Source: Spirometra erinaceieuropaei (taxonomy: Eukaryota > Platyhelminthes > Cestoda > Diphyllobothriidea > Diphyllobothriidae). Taken from it: a stretch of DNA of 64,000 bases. The stretch lies in NCBI GenBank assembly GCA_902702965.1, contig CACRXP010000189.1:965466-1029465 (forward strand), written 5' to 3'. The notes below the pieces were generated by a model, which saw nothing but the letters and a program-made list of their open reading frames with translations, searched no databases and was not told where the DNA came from. Shown here in pieces: positions 10,803 to 23,845 of the stretch (position 1 is its first letter; every line of letters begins with the position of its first letter). The position numbers were made by a program, and so were the translations under genes.

Positions 10803-11833
10803 TCATGTCAGTACAGCCAAATCTATAGACACATAGACGGCGTTGCTATGGGTTCCTGTCTGGGACTTCTCCTAGCCGATGTCTTCACAGGTGAACTGGA
10901 GAAATGTCAACTAGGCGATCAGATCAATTGGCATAGGCATAACGGTCGCTACTTTGATGATATCTTTGCAGTTGTTACCACAGAAACCGACGCTACTGCC
11001 CTCTTTTGCGTTTCATGTCAGACACATCTGACGATTAAGTTCACGTTGAAAATGGAAGCGACCGTTTCGCTCTCTTTTATAGATGTCCTTTTAAACATGA
11101 GACCTGATGGCAGCGTCCGAAGAAGCGTCTATCGGAAGAAAATCTGACCTGAACAATAAAAGAACTTCAGCAGTTTTGTAACCCTTCAACAAAAACGGAA
11201 TCTAGTCCGCTGTTTGGCACAAAGAGCTAGAAAAAAATGTTCAACAGATAAAATCGAGGAGGAGCTTGGAGAGATTCAGGATTTGTTTCGCGAAAACGGA
11301 TATCCTGACCGGTTTATTGCAAAGAACATTGCCGAACGACCGGTAAAACCCATCGCATTGACTACCGAAAAGAAATCTCCGTTCCTCAAAGTCCCTTTTC
11401 GAGGACATGTTGCATCGCACTTCCCAGTAACACACCATTTTCCTAGCATCAAGTATTCGAATATTATTCTCAACTAACCCTGTTTCGCGCCAAGAAGGTA
11501 AGGATAAATTGCCACATCATACCCCCTCAATGGGCATCAATTCCTTCACTCCTTCCTATGGAGCAGGTTCTGTTTGTTGCACGGGTCGGTTTATATCCAA
11601 AATACTACGAGAATACCTCCTAGCATGGCCGGGAATAGGCAAAAATAGGGCCATAAACAGCCCCATTCTTTCACATGTTGTGAATTCCGGGCATCGTGTG
11701 GACCCCAGCGATGCTCTTCCTGTGCTATATAAGGTCCACTCAGGTTACGAAAGCCGACCTTGTGTGCGCAGAAGAACCTCTCTCAGGCCCTGCGTTTGCC
11801 GTAGCCAAGGGTGGACTAACTACATGCGACTCT
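10803..11833 (+). pseudogene. Penelope-like element A: RT 3' part and GIY-YIG remnants
   Basis: A 5'-truncated PLE. From 10803 the frame reads IYRHIDGVAMGSCLGLLLAD, the conserved finger/palm block, then RYFDDIF with an intact YFDD catalytic motif near 10952, then a SFIDVLLNMRPDGSVRRSVY block ending at a stop at 11147. After a broken stretch, QKRNLVRCLAQRARKKC and ENGYPDRFIAKNIAERPVKP (the RT-to-EN linker) continue in another frame to 11477. A third frame from 11509 has the endonuclease relic (GAGSVCCTGRFISKILREYL, then AINSPILSHVVNSGHRVDPS). The Cys motif and the GIY part are lost. The copy runs into the assembly gap. It is certainly non-functional, with several frameshifts. Confidence 0.85.
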
Positions 11834-11834
11834 C

Positions 11835-11950
11835 NNNNNNNNNNNNNNNNNNNNNNNNNNNNNNNNNNNNNNNNNNNNNNNNNNNNNNNNNNNNNNNNNN
11901 NNNNNNNNNNNNNNNNNNNNNNNNNNNNNNNNNNNNNNNNNNNNNNNNNN
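11835..11950. other. Assembly gap (116 N)
   Basis: An uninterrupted run of N. The 3' end of PLE copy A may lie in or beyond it. Any open frame spanning the N run is an artefact. Confidence 0.99.
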
Positions 11951-13229
11951 AAAGCTTTCAGAAAGTGTCGGCAATGTGTGGTACGTTTGCACCAGATGCT
12001 CACGATGGAAAGGGAATATCAGTAATTTCCCGAGTGTTACTGGGGTGGGAGGGTGGATTTTCCACCTACGTTGTCTTTTGTTCCAATGAATCAAAGAGCT
12101 TGCAAACCCATCGGCTACAGTACACACGCAAATTGAAGTACGAAAAAGATGCTTTCTTGAATATTACTGAAGCCAGATAGGATTTCGTAGGTTGAGATGT
12201 AACTTTTCGTCAGCGTATAGTATAATTCCAAGATATTTCATTTAATTCAGGGACCTCCATTGGACTGCGCGCCATTCCACTCACCTGCGACAAGTTTACC
12301 CGATAAAATGGACAGATATCAAGTATAAAATAGTCCCATCGACATTTAGTTTCTTCATAAATGTAAGCAGTCCAATAGAAAACACGCAAAAGCCCCCTTC
12401 TTATGTTCATTCTTAGACATCTTACAGTTCCTTCAAAGTTTATCCCCGAAGAATGGATATTTTCATGTTCTGAAAATTAGCTTGATTCCTGACATAATTA
12501 GCATCCTTACGGGTTGACTATTCAAGATACTCCTTGCACATTCTCCTCAGAAAAAATTACACATCCCTCTGTACTTCTATGAAGCACCCATTTAAAAGTC
12601 ATAAAATTATATAAGATATTTAATTCACGCCACATTCCCCAAAATACATGTTAATAAATGTTCAGATATGATGTAACGTTTATGTACTCGTCCCTCCTTC
12701 GATCAGAAAATTTAAGGAAGACATAATTTGTTAAAAATGAGAATCGCAGGGGATTTTCGCACGTGTTTTTCAGTATGCTTTGATTTATATATGCACTAAA
12801 AATCGATAAAATGCGTTCATATTTCTTGAGTAGGTGTTCTAGCGAGGCAGATTTTCGCGGGTGGCCAGGAAGGCATAAATTCAAAGGTAGGATGTATAAT
12901 TAAATAAAATAGCATGTGACTGTGCTGCAAATTAACCAAATTTCGCAACTCTAAAAAAGCTATTTTCCCAGTTTAAAAAATTGTTATCGACCGATTTTTA
13001 ATATAACGAAGTATTTATAAAGGTGGCACCGCATTCACGTCCCGCCTAACGTGACCTTGAAGCGTGTGACATGGATCACATCTATTGCAAAAGTTCATGA
13101 GCGTCAAATGGCGCATTCCAAGCAGCAAAGAGGAATGTACGATCTTTCCTTAAAGGAGCGTGTTCACGATATATACTGGGCGAGCCAAATGTAAGGGCAA
13201 GGATAAGTAGGGTGTTAAGTTCGTCGAAA
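11951..13229. other. No gene recognised
   Basis: AT-rich. On the minus strand, 12651-12884 has an open frame of 77 codons in sequence that faintly resembles R2 arms (GGGTGGCCAGGAAGGC near 12860). I do not recognise a gene. Confidence 0.35.
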
Positions 13230-13575
13230 ATCAAAGATGATTTTCAAAGCCTAAAAACACACTTTCTTCGAACGGAATATTTGAAAAAAGACGCAATTTA
13301 CGAAAAACAAATATGAAAGTGGTACTACGTTCAAATGTTCTGTAGGAAATGCGTGTATTTATATAGAAGTGAAAGTCAGTGGGAAAAATTCACAGAAAGT
13401 AAACAGTCGTTTCAATGACCTTAAGGAAGCGTATTCAAAAATCCGAAATTATCGACTGAATGAAATATCCTAAGATTATGCTGGATGGTACTTGATATTT
13501 TTACCGTAATTAAGTTAGCGCTTTCAGGTGAAATTCCGTTTAAATATTTCAGTTAGTTTCGTTTAGTAAACTACT
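13230..13575 (+). repeat. Palindromic repeat R2, decayed right part
   Basis: A diverged copy: AAAATCCGAAATTATCGACT, then ATTATGCTGGATGGTACTTG, then a right end with AAATATTTCAGTTAGTTTC. The order and spacing match R2 right arms. Confidence 0.4.
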
Positions 13576-16104
13576 TATATATATGTTTGTGTAACCATAA
13601 TTTATAGTTGCATAACGCTGTTATTAAACCACTATGTTGACAACATAATACAGATTTTTTTGCCAAGCTTGACGTCTTCTAACTTCTGCACACATACGAC
13701 ATGCCACACAATGTAGTTCGTTTCGTATTCTTTTTAATCGTATATATTTCCACTCCTAAAAACTATATATTAACGCTATTAAGTTGCATGTAAGGTAATT
13801 TCCTGTCTTTATATTTCTAAACCACGTGACAATACGCACATATAGGCAGCAGCAAAACAAGCACTGAATATTAATCCCTCAGGAATTTCCCTGTTCCTGT
13901 TCTGGATTTGAGTCGAGCCAATCAGTTCGACGGTAATTGGTTTCACTTCAGATTTTTTCTCCCTCTGTCATGCATCTGCTGCTGCAGTTTCAAAAAACCT
14001 CACCCAGAGACGCAGCTAACGAAGAGTTGGAGTCGCCTTCAGGCTGTTGTGGCCTACCTCGTTTGGTTTTTCAACTGGTAAATAATCCTAGCACGCAAGC
14101 CCCACAGGCCGTAAATACCTTACGGACACACATTCTCGCTAATGAAGGCCGTAGTTATAGGGTTCGCTGCAGAAGATAGGTCTTGTTATTTTACAAACGG
14201 TTGGGCAGCCGAACGCATAGTTCACATCGTCTCTTCTAAGAAGGCAACCGCCTTGCATGCTTGACTGAAATGTCAGCTCTGACATGATGTTGATGCACAA
14301 CCTACACCGGAGAATACAGTTCCTTCCTTAAGAATGCAAAATGTAACTCCATACACCTCTTAAAAACGCACGGTTAAACTACATTACGTGACCTATCTCA
14401 TGAAATATGATAAAAAAATTTGATGCGAGAACTTCTCGACGTCTTTAACACTGCCTCAATTTGCTTGGTCATCATTTTCATTCAATGAAATATCCTTTTC
14501 TGGTTCAGTAATTGTGGTTGCGTAATTATATCAAACTAAATATTAATGCATTTTAGCGAAAATGGACATTGCAATTCATTCGCACAGTTTCCTATGCTAA
14601 TGCGAGTCCTTGACTCCATTTGTGCATCTAAGCGAGTTTTTCATTGAACGGAAAGTATTTTACCCGTAAGAAATTTAATAAACACATTTAGCCGGACTTA
14701 AAAAATTATTTTATATGCGATGCTAATCGCGGTAATCGACTTGTTAACGCAAAGGTTATTTTAAGAAAACCAGATGTTTTATCAATTCCTAAATGTCAAA
14801 TTAGCATATCTGTGCAATTTGATGCCCTGAAGTGCAGTAATAATGCAGACAAGGGTCTTACGTTTAAATGGGCTGGAATTGGTTTGCCGTTTAGACAACT
14901 CTGCCTGATGTCACATAAATGACCACCATCGGATGGTCGTTTCCAGTTTAAGACATATTAAACAGTACTTATTGTGTAGTTTAGCTTCTGCAGATATCTA
15001 ATTCAGAGTTGGCACAGGAAACATATTTATAGTTTCAGCAAAATATCAGTATTTATATGTGGTCTCTGCCGTGCATCTATAAACGAAAAACGGAGTCTAA
15101 AAGCAAGAGAAAACAGCGCAAATGACCGCAGTATATAGAAAAAGGTGGGTTCTCGCGTTTACGTGTGATATATATTGGTATTGTTTAGGAACTTGAAAGT
15201 AACAGACAAAAGTGTCAAATTTTTTCCTAGACTCACTGTTCAAAAATGCAAAGTATACAGAGATCTGTCAATGGAGTGCAGTATAAAAGCACTTCTTAAA
15301 GTTTACTTATTGATCGAAGACATATTCGTTGCTGACTTTCGTTATGGACAGAAATATTTTTCGAAAATGAAGTTTAATATTTGAATGTCTCTTCACATGT
15401 GACCCAAACGACCTTCTTCGTAAAAAGGATCACCCGAGCACTCATTACTTTCGTAAATGCATTCAAGAATAATCCTAATTAAGAGTTTTTAACAGACAGG
15501 TAATTCAGAATCTGTCTTTGTGGACGATCATGTGAAAGCACTGAAGATCATGAAGTACTCACCAATAGTTTGAGGCCGGTCTGAAGTTCAACGTAATCCA
15601 AAACGAATGCAAAGTGCAAACTAATTTAACGGAAGACAATTTCTCCCCCCAAACACTAAATGTGATGTTTACGATCACGCCTGTCAGTTCTATTAGACAT
15701 CGCTCGGTCTGACTGCGTGTCGCCCTATGAAAGCTTTTGCTCCAAAGACGTCCTCATCGGTGAAATTAAGCAAAATCCCGTTAATGTTGTTGAACCCCAG
15801 TTCAATCAACACAAGCCAGTTAAGAATAACACGAATCCCAGAAAAACTGTTCTGGAATCTACACTCAGAATGTAGGCCGTTGACGAATCATCATTTACGA
15901 AGTTACACTAATTATGAACCGAAATTTAGATGTAAATGCCACTGATACACTATTGTTAAACGTTATTCTATTAGTGCGTTCATCTTTACTACGTTTTTGA
16001 TATGAAAATACATGATATACATCCAAAAACTAAGTTTACTAAATTAAGGCCATTTATGGCGTTTTCCGGATATTGGGCCCTTTAAAATAAATCGGCATTT
16101 TTAA
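13576..16104. other. No gene recognised
   Basis: 2.5 kb of AT-rich sequence with short open frames only: 13937-14179, 15175-15384 and 15727-15945, all 80 codons or fewer. None has a recognisable motif or a convincing coding context. Confidence 0.35.
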
Positions 16105-16188
16105 ACAATAAATAAATAATAAAATAATAAAATAAATAAGGAAATAAAAATAATAAAAATAAAATAATAATAAAATAATACAATATAT
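16105..16188. repeat. AT-rich simple sequence (A/T, TAAA/TAATA units)
   Basis: About 84 bases made almost only of AAATAA and AATAAT-type units, directly upstream of an R2 right end. Confidence 0.9.
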
Positions 16189-16189
16189 G

Positions 16190-16380
16190 TTTTGCAGGTG
16201 GCCGGAAAGGAGTTCATTCAAAAGCTGACATCCCGATGTAACTGAATTGTTTCGAAATTATGTTGCATGATGATAAATATTACCACGTACATAGGCAATC
16301 TTTCCGAGTCCAAAACGCATCTTAGAAATGCGGTTAACAATTTAGGCGTTCGCACATCTACTGAACTTTCCAAAGAAACA
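16190..16380 (+). repeat. Palindromic repeat R2, right terminus
   Basis: Starts at TTTTGCAGGTGGCCGGAAAG and continues with GACATCCCGATGTAACTGAA, ATGTTGCATGATGATAAATA and AAAACGCATCTTAGAAATGC, ending GCACATCTACTGAAC. This matches the last ~200 bp of full R2 copies. Confidence 0.75.
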
Positions 16381-16623
16381 TTTTCAGTAGAACTCGAAAC
16401 AGAGGAAACTGACATGGTTGTTCCTAACAGAACCGAAGTGTCCTGGAAGGCAACAAATACGACGCAATTACTGAACTTCAAAAGCAACAACCTAATCAGC
16501 CACAAATGCAGTTGTATAAGGACGCTCTATTAGCGTGTAAACAAAATGCACTGCTTCGGGTCGGAAGACGAGATTGCCAAACTACAATAAATTCGACGCG
16601 TATTTAATTCCAAATGTGCATAA

Positions 16624-17110
16624 AGAGATGAAGGGCTAAATTACACGGACCCCAAATTTTGGCGAGCGCTTCCGTATGTCAGGAACGTTTCGAAAGCTGT
16701 CGGCCGCCATCTCGCACCACTTAGGGTTGGACGTGCCCATAGATCGGAGGCAACCATCAGGCGTCAGTTGATAAAACCAAAAAACCCACCGTCACGGCAA
16801 GAGACGTCTGGAGTCGTTTATCGGATATGGTGCAGTTGCGGACAAAGCAACTGCGTCGGAAAAACTGAAAGACAGCTCCGAACACGAATAGCCGAACACG
16901 CTGCAGCCGTGCGGAGAAATGACGCCAGCTCTCAAGTTGCGGCTGATTCGACGAGATCCGGCCACACATTCAAATTCCACGAGGCCGAAATTCTCGTTTG
17001 AGGTGACAACTGCGGGAGCTTGAGTCATGGTTCGTTAGCTCCATTTTATGAACAAGTGCAACGACCTTCCCCTTTCATACTTGGTGCTGAGACTTTGTCT
17101 AGGCGGGGTA
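16624..17110 (+). pseudogene. Penelope-like element B: GIY-YIG endonuclease region
   Basis: Open from 16624 to a stop at 16999-17001. The frame starts with YTDPKFWRALPYVRNVSKAV and AHRSEATIRRQLIKPKNPPS, the linker before the nuclease. Then comes the GIY-YIG domain: GVVYRIWCSCGQSNCVGKTE, then RQLRTRIAEHAAAVRRNDAS and SGHTFKFHEAEILV. GVVY/CVG stand for GIY/YIG, with the PLE Cys pair between them, and the catalytic-type Arg and EH follow. The tail resumes in other frames (around LESWF and NDLP), so it is broken. The RT part is missing. Same lineage as copies C and H. Confidence 0.85.
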
Positions 17111-17469
17111 ATTAACCACGCATGAAGCGCAAAGGCGAACTCCCTTCCCAACAACAAGGTCGGTGGTTTAGATGGTCGAACAATCTTCCCACCAAAACCC
17201 AACAACCGTGATAAGATCGTAACAGTTAACGACGCGAATGTTGGCCATCAAACAGTCATCACACTAAGTGCAACAAGCCCCGATGTAGGGGGAGGGAGCT
17301 GTGAATGTTTAAAGGAATGTGGTAGGATGGCGATTGCATCCAATAAATACGGCAACTCCATGGGCGCGAACTACCCGCATCTGCTATTGTCTCTGACGAT
17401 GGGTTCGTACAGGAATCCATAAAGTCAGTTGAATAAAGACCCTGCCCAAGCGATTGTGTCTTCTTCTTC
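17111..17469 (+). mobile_element. 3' untranslated end of PLE copy B
   Basis: Non-coding 3' region. It has an AATAAATA box at 17342-17349 and a hammerhead-like core at 17393, and it ends in TTCTTCTTC at 17461-17469. Order and spacing match the 3' ends of copies C and D. Confidence 0.7.
17385..17432 (+). ncRNA. Hammerhead-ribozyme-like motif H4 (PLE copy B 3' end)
   Basis: CUGACGA core at 17393-17399. A 7-bp stem II follows, UGGGUUC paired with GAAUCCA around a GUACAG loop. The 3' box reads AUAAAGUCAG in place of GAAACGUCAG, so the catalytic GAAA is damaged and activity is unlikely. Confidence 0.65.
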
Positions 17470-19942
17470 AGACATGTTTGTCTTTCAATCCGAAAATCCT
17501 ATGCATCCACAACTGCATAATAACAGGCATGAATAATATCAAAAAAGACAAATCGGTTTACTGGAGGTGACGAAAAATTACTACCGCTGCGCGGGAGATA
17601 ATTGTGAGCAAGCTTCCTTCCTAGGCTGGTTCAAAACCCTTAAATTAGTTAGTCTTGATCCAAAGTAACTGTAGGTTTTTGCTCGAGGTTATTTTGCGCC
17701 AGCACAATTAGATTACTCTCACGTTCAATGCTGTCTGATCTCGCCACTTCATTAGATTTCCGTAGATAGAAAGATCGCCATTTCGGTCAGAAATGTGTCC
17801 ACGAAACGCTTGGTCATTGAGTTTTTCATTTGCATCCGTTCAGTGCTCTTCCGCTAGCATGTCTTTTCCTCCATTTGAACGAGTGTCTACCTGCTGCATG
17901 AGCGCAAATGAATGTAAAGAGACACGGAGAAAATATTCATTCAGAAGCAGTGCAGAATAATAAAATGCGATCAGTGAAACGAGCAGGCTTGTTTACCTGA
18001 CGTCACGGACTCACACTCTGAGCCATCATCATGGACAGCAATAGACACAACAGTAGTATGCCCAAGAGGGCTGCAGTATTTATAGGATGCAATTATTATA
18101 CCTATCAGAGAGAGCGGTTGCAACAGTCATTGCATAAAGTTCGACCAGCGTCAGTGAACAAGTCTGAGCACATTTTCCCCAAGTTATTACCACTGTTCGT
18201 AAGTTGTCTGATTTCTCAAAGTTCGCTGCTTTTACTAGACCTACGTCAATATACTGGTCTGATGAAGAATAATCGAAAACATACGCCCGACAACTTAAAC
18301 TTCCCCAATAAAGAAGTTGTCAATTTTACTACGTATGATATTTCACAAAAATTGCAACTCATGTACGCACAATCCTCAGACGTTGTCGTCTCGTACGACT
18401 CATTCACCTGAGGACCTGAAGCGTTTTTCTTCTCATATTGAGGCGCACGAAAATGGTGACATTTCTCCGGCGATAAACTTCCTAAAAGACAGAAATTTCT
18501 TAAAGGTAACTGCCTAATTGGGCAATTCAATAAACGCTCCGACGTGGCGAGTATTTTGCTGAAACGATTATTACTTTCTGCTCTGTGGATCCTGAAACAT
18601 TTCTTGACTGTATGCTTTTAGTTAAACATACTTTCAGCATCAGATACCGGATCCCATAAAATCCCACCATGCTGACACTAGGTAAGCTAGTCATCCTATG
18701 TCAAAAACCGGCTAAAACTCCAAAACCACATATAGTTACATATTTTGCTCACTGTGTCCTTTTTTCTCATCTGTGTTTGATTTCTCGAGTTGGATGTCCA
18801 ACTTCATAAAACTTATGCAGGTGAAATGAGTCCCACTATTCAAACCTGTAGATTGAAACTTGCTGTTCGATGACAACCTGAACACAGAAGCTTCTTAGTT
18901 TTGTTCATGGGCAATTGCAGATACATCGTGCTTATAACTGATTGTTGCCACTGTCGGCTACTTCCCCTACTCTTTCCTCCAGAGTAGTATAATTGAGCAG
19001 ACTTACAGGTGAGATCATGCACACTGCACTTATAAGTCAAGTTAATTCAGAGTAAGATCTCCAGTCTATCTACTGACATATGTTCACGTCGTGAGCAGTA
19101 TTGCATAAAAGACCGCCGACGCTTTTCAACAAGGGTAGCAACTGTGGTGGAATACAAACTGACATCCCGCTGTAGCTGAATAGTTTCGACGGCTCTAGTA
19201 AGAATTTGAATCGGCTTGATGCACATGATCGGCGACCAACTGAATGGAACGTGTGGCATAAGTGCTGACTGGAGGTCTGAAATTTGTTTTAGGTCAGAAA
19301 TGATTCCTTTGGAGCGGTTGTTCTGTTGACTGTCGTGCAACATACCCGAGATATTTTACTCAGGGCAGGATGCAGGTTTTTGGCATTCGCTCCGTTCCGC
19401 CGCCAGCAGAAACCACATCAGTCGAAAACGAGAACTTAAGTAGTGTTCACTTTCTCGTCAGATTTCAATTATTTTGCATATTTTGGTATGTAGTATAGAA
19501 AACTGCATTAAAATATCATTCAATTATTCGGAACAAATAACTACTTTAGTGAACGTGATAATCTACGAATTGATAGCTGTCGGTTTAGAAGTCTCTAATT
19601 ATTAGATAGTTTGCGATACTGAACGCTCAATCAAATAACATTATATATATATATATATCCACATTGTAATGTTCAATATAAAACATACAGCATAGTCAAC
19701 ATCTTTTACGAAGTTCTATTAGCATTTAAGGTTTCTTTGGATAGCATTAGGAAATATATGAACTCAATTACGCGGAAGATATACAACCTGTGGCTTTGAC
19801 AGCACAAAACATAGGCGCATTGACAGGTCGGGTTTCAAATTACTTAGAAGTTGGATTATACCATTCATTTATCATTATTGCATCTAATGTCTACTCGAAA
19901 ACGCACGTTGGAACTTTGAGTACCATTTCACAAAATAGGGCA
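17470..19942. other. No gene recognised; (TA)n at 19642-19658
   Basis: The longest open frame is 18031-18411 (126 codons, ATG start, plus strand). It has no motif I recognise, and codon texture like the surrounding non-coding DNA. A TA microsatellite lies at 19642-19658. Nothing else is supported. Confidence 0.35.
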
Positions 19943-20825
19943 TTTGTGCTAACTTATGAAATGTTAACGGGAATCGTGAAATGCGTTTTTGATCCGGAAA
20001 GATTATTAAGGTAGGGTTGCAAAATTAATCATGTTGGAACGTAATCCTATAATGGTTCAGTTAATTTAGAATGTTTGCTTTCAAAAAACCCCTTTCCGGT
20101 TGCCTGCAAAAACTACACCTCAAAAAAATTGCTTAAGGAGCATGAATTTTGACATTGATTTTCCATGCCTCCATAACTTCAAATGCATTTTTTAGAAGAT
20201 TTACAGAAAGATATTTATTTTTTCGCTTATTTGGCAGAAATCTACGTCTACTTTCAATTTTATACTGGAATAAAATGTGTAATTCGGTTGTAAAAAACTC
20301 TTCCAATTTCTGATTAACTATGAACCTGAACTGCCGCTTCATTTGCATCCACGGTTTCCAAGCTACAGGATGTATATTTTCTTTGTACGGTTATAAGAGG
20401 AGGACATATAATGGTTCATAAAATTTGGCAGTAGATTTGGACCGTTTTTGGACGGGCATTTCACGGTCTTTAAAATCTCATAATAAGAAAATCTTTCAAA
20501 ACTGATTAACACCCCTTATTCAAACATAAAATTCAAAAAGATGTTCCTTTCTGCCAAACGAATAAGAGGATGGATATTTTCATGCAAGTATTCTATGAAA
20601 TATATCTAAATTTTTAAGGACATTGAAAGTCAATGAGAAAAATGTGTTTTTCGTGGCCGGCTGACAGGAAATTCGCTCAAAGGGTTGGATCTCGAAGTAA
20701 CTGATTTATTACAGGCTTATGCTCCACGGTAATTTATTTTCAAACCCTACCTAAGTAATCTTTCTGAGTTTAAAACGCATTCCACAATGTTGGTTACCAC
20801 TTCATCAGTTAGTACAACTACTGTA
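19943..20825. repeat. R2 copy c: near-complete palindromic (foldback) repeat
   Basis: The left arm begins TTGTGCTAACTTATGAAATG and the right arm ends CACTTCATCAGTTAGTACAA. Inward from both ends the same ordered phrases appear in inverse complement: AAGATTATTAAGGTAGGGTT against AACCCTACCTAAGTAATCTT, CTTATTTGGCAGAAATC against TTCTGCCAAACGAATAAG, and TCAATTTTATACTGGAATAA against TTATTCAAACATAAAATTCA. Each arm is about 380-400 bp with a short centre near 20380. No coding capacity is evident. The same element occurs as full or half copies at nine or more places in the window. Confidence 0.75.
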
Positions 20826-21689
20826 TGTTGCCAAATCTGGTCATTTCCGCTAGACACTTGTTGAAGGGCCGGCTGATGACGGTTAGGGAGCCGGAGATGG
20901 CCCTTCAGGTATCTAGTGGTACCTCTCTCAGGCCATCAGTTGCCATGATTTGACTGTGTCCTCAGGACAGGATGGGGAAACCGAGAAATAGTCACTACGG
21001 TGTTATGAATGTCATTCGCAGCATATTATTGTCATCTGATAGGTTGTCGCGGCCCATGCAAGGACGGTTCTCGCTGGAAGCGGCGAAGTCTATCTCTCCT
21101 AGCCACGCACTCCTGAACCGCTTCGGAGACGACAAAAATCGAGACTAAAAACCCAGTGATCAAATGACGTAGAATGTACGATAAACAGAACAGCATGCTT
21201 GACTGACAGGCCTTGCTTGAATGCGCAGAAGTTACATTTCCGGTAAACACCTATATCGCGTAAATGCGCTTCTTCTGTAGGAAGACGAGAATAAGTGAAC
21301 TATCTGCGAGCATTCGTAGCCTGACACCGTTAGCCGACGGCCTTCCTCAATCGCCCGGCATTGAACACGGGGACGTCTTGGCATTAGGACAGTCGTCCAG
21401 GTGTCAGCTTGAGTGCGTGGTTACCAGTCGATTAGTATAAATGTTGTACATATATTTCAAACACTAGGCATTAACTTTTAAAAGGAAAGCATGTTTGCTA
21501 ACTGCTTAATTATTCGCTACAGTTCATGGCCTCAAAGGGGTATATTTCAGTAACTGACGGCAACTTTAATAACCAGTTAATTCAATGCCTATGCTGTTTT
21601 TAAAAAACATGAGCAATTGTACGCTATATTATCTGTGACAAAAACGGTCTGGATTGTTGATAGCGTCAAAGCATCTGGGCCTCTCTTAA
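20826..21689. other. Mostly unrecognised; SINE-like scrap at 20866-20900
   Basis: GGGCCGGCTGATGACGG at 20869-20885 matches the tail of the tRNA-like SINE family, for example 58811-58828. The rest holds only short open frames without recognisable domains. Confidence 0.4.
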
Positions 21690-22610
21690 AGTAGGTGTGC
21701 TTACGCCTAAAATATTAACAGAAATTCTGAAATGCGTTTTCGTTTCAAAAAGACTTCTTAAGTAGGGCTTTAAAACTCATCATCATGCAGCATAATTCTA
21801 CAATAATTGAGTTGCCTCGAGATGCTGTCTTTCGAACAAACAGCTTTTTGACCGCCTGCAAAAACCACACTCTGTAAAAATGGCTGCTCACTTTGCATGC
21901 ACGTTTCTCGTTGAATTTTGATAGCCTTAGTAATTCAATTATATTTCCTGGAAAATACGCATAAAAATATTCCTTCTTTTACTTATTCGGTAGAAATTTA
22001 CGCCTTATTCAAATTGTATACTCGAAGGAAAGGTTTATTTCGGTTTTCAAAAACTTTTCAATTTCCGAATTTTTTTGGACCCAAAATGCCGCGGGAAAAG
22101 TATGCATCTCTCTACGTTATGAAGGGGCATCTATATGTACATTATAAAATTTAGCAGTGGATTTGAGTCACACTGTTAACTTTACAAGGCACATTGTTAA
22201 ATGCGGAGGCATGATGCTTTATAAACGGGCATTTCAAGACATTAAAAGTCTTATAATTAGAAACTTTTTAAGCGAATTATGCCCTTCCTTTATGAAGTCT
22301 CTACCAAATGAGTAAAACAATGAATATCTTTATCCATGTCTTCCATGGAATATAAGTGAATATTTAAGAGCATCAAAAATCATCTAGAAAAATTCATGCT
22401 ACGTAAGTATTGATTTTTAAATAGTGTGGCTTTTACAAGCGACCAAAAGAAGTTCGTTCAAAACCGGCATCTTGATGTAACTGAATTATTTTACAACTAG
22501 GCTGCATGATGATTAACTTTAGAGTCCTTCTTTAGTAATCTTTTCGAATCGAAAAGCATTTCAAAAAGTCGGTTGACGTGTCATGAGTTAGCCTACCTTC
22601 TGTATGTACA
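21690..22610. repeat. R2 copy d: near-complete palindromic repeat
   Basis: The left arm (AAATGCGTTTTCGTTTCAAA, then CATCATGCAGCATAATTCTA) and the right arm (TAGGCTGCATGATGATTAAC, then TCGAATCGAAAAGCATTTCA) are inverse complements over several hundred bases. The right-hand terminus has TGTCATGAGTTAGCCTACCT. An open frame at 21918-22154 lies inside the arm and is not a gene. Confidence 0.75.
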
Positions 22611-22959
22611 AGCTGAAAAAGTAAGAAAAATTTTTATCGGACTTTGAAGACTAAGGCTGCAATAGATTGCTTTGTGTATATAAAATGATACCTTTCGGGC
22701 AGGTTGAAGATTTTTAAACCTATGACAAGTACGCGGGACACAAAATGTGTGCCGCCGTCAGAAACGTCCAACTACTGACATTAAAAAATAAAACTCAAAT
22801 TAACCATTTCGAATACGGTGGTATGTAAACTACCATTCTGTGAATCCATATTCATGACCTAAGTACTGAACATCAATATCAACCATCCGACAAGTCACAA
22901 ACGACTTCGTCAACCAGTGCATACTCAAAGGAGATGAGAGAACAAGCTGCATTGGCCCG
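22611..22959. other. No recognised feature
   Basis: Nothing supported between R2 copy d and the degraded PLE. Confidence 0.4.
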
Positions 22960-23325
22960 ATATTTCCCAGGATACCGTCCTATGTCAAGAACATCGTACC
23001 GGTCGCTAACCGCCTTCTCATGTTTTTTTGATGTTAGGATTTAAAGCCAACTGGAGACAGCTATCAGGCATCATTTACTGAGTGTGGAAGATCGACTGCC
23101 ACGGCGGGAAACGTTTGAAATCTTTGGCCAGCTTTAATGCAATTGTAGGCCTATCAACTGTCTCGGAGATGCTGGAAAGTACTATAAACGTGGACGACTG
23201 AACACGCGGCAGAATTGAGGAGGAACGATGACATCTCTCAAGCCACGGTCCACTGAACGGAGCAAGACCGAAATTCCCGCTGGATTGGACAACCGCGTAA
23301 GACGAAAGCTGCTTGAGTAAGGGTT
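22960..23325 (+). pseudogene. Penelope-like element H: heavily decayed GIY-YIG region
   Basis: Only scraps align with copies B and C. PSYVKNIVPVANRLL corresponds to the linker block PYVRNVSKAVGRHL. TCGACTGCCACGGCGGGAAA corresponds to the segment before GVVY. GAACACGCGGCAGAATTGAG (EHAAELRRND, then ISQ) corresponds to EHAAAVRRNDASSQ. Many stops and frameshifts. The GIY and YIG motifs are not readable. Confidence 0.6.
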
Positions 23326-23845
23326 CTCCTTATTAAAGTCCACTGATAAGTGCAACAACATTTTCCTTCACTACTCTGTCATCGGAGCGAGAGAGTGAGT
23401 GACTAGTCATGTGGAAATTGCAAGAAAGAACTCTGATTCCAATGAGAGTAACAATGAGTCGAATGGTGAATAATTAACGTGCTGCTACCAGTCGACACTG
23501 AGTGAAACTGTGGGAATCGACGGACTCGGGTGAGCTCTCAGTTAAGTAATCACCACACAACGCGCGGTATACAGGTATAGCACAGAATTTGCATCATATG
23601 CTGCGTTAGAGTGTAACTTCGAAACTCCAGACGATTAAATTTATTTTTTAATAAACACCTCTGCCGGAATTCGTCTTTTTGCTTTCATCAACAAGCAAGC
23701 AAGTAATAACGATGTCTGACTAATATATTATCATTGGCATAACTTGATCGACAGGTTCAAATCCGATTCAAAAATTCAAAATCATTACACCAAAATTCGA
23801 ATCACAGCTGCATTAAATCGGTAACGCATGCATGAGGGCTACTAA
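23326..23845. other. No recognised feature
   Basis: Probably the decayed 3' side of the PLE above, but no 3' signature (hammerhead box or TTC tail) is visible. Confidence 0.3.

Noticed and set aside
11509..12180. Long plus-strand open frame of 223 codons
   Set aside because: It runs through the 116-base N gap. Only its first part is the PLE nuclease relic, and the rest is an artefact of undefined bases.
18031..18411. 126-codon ATG-started frame
   Set aside because: No domain, no splice or repeat context and composition like the neighbouring non-coding DNA. I cannot support a gene.
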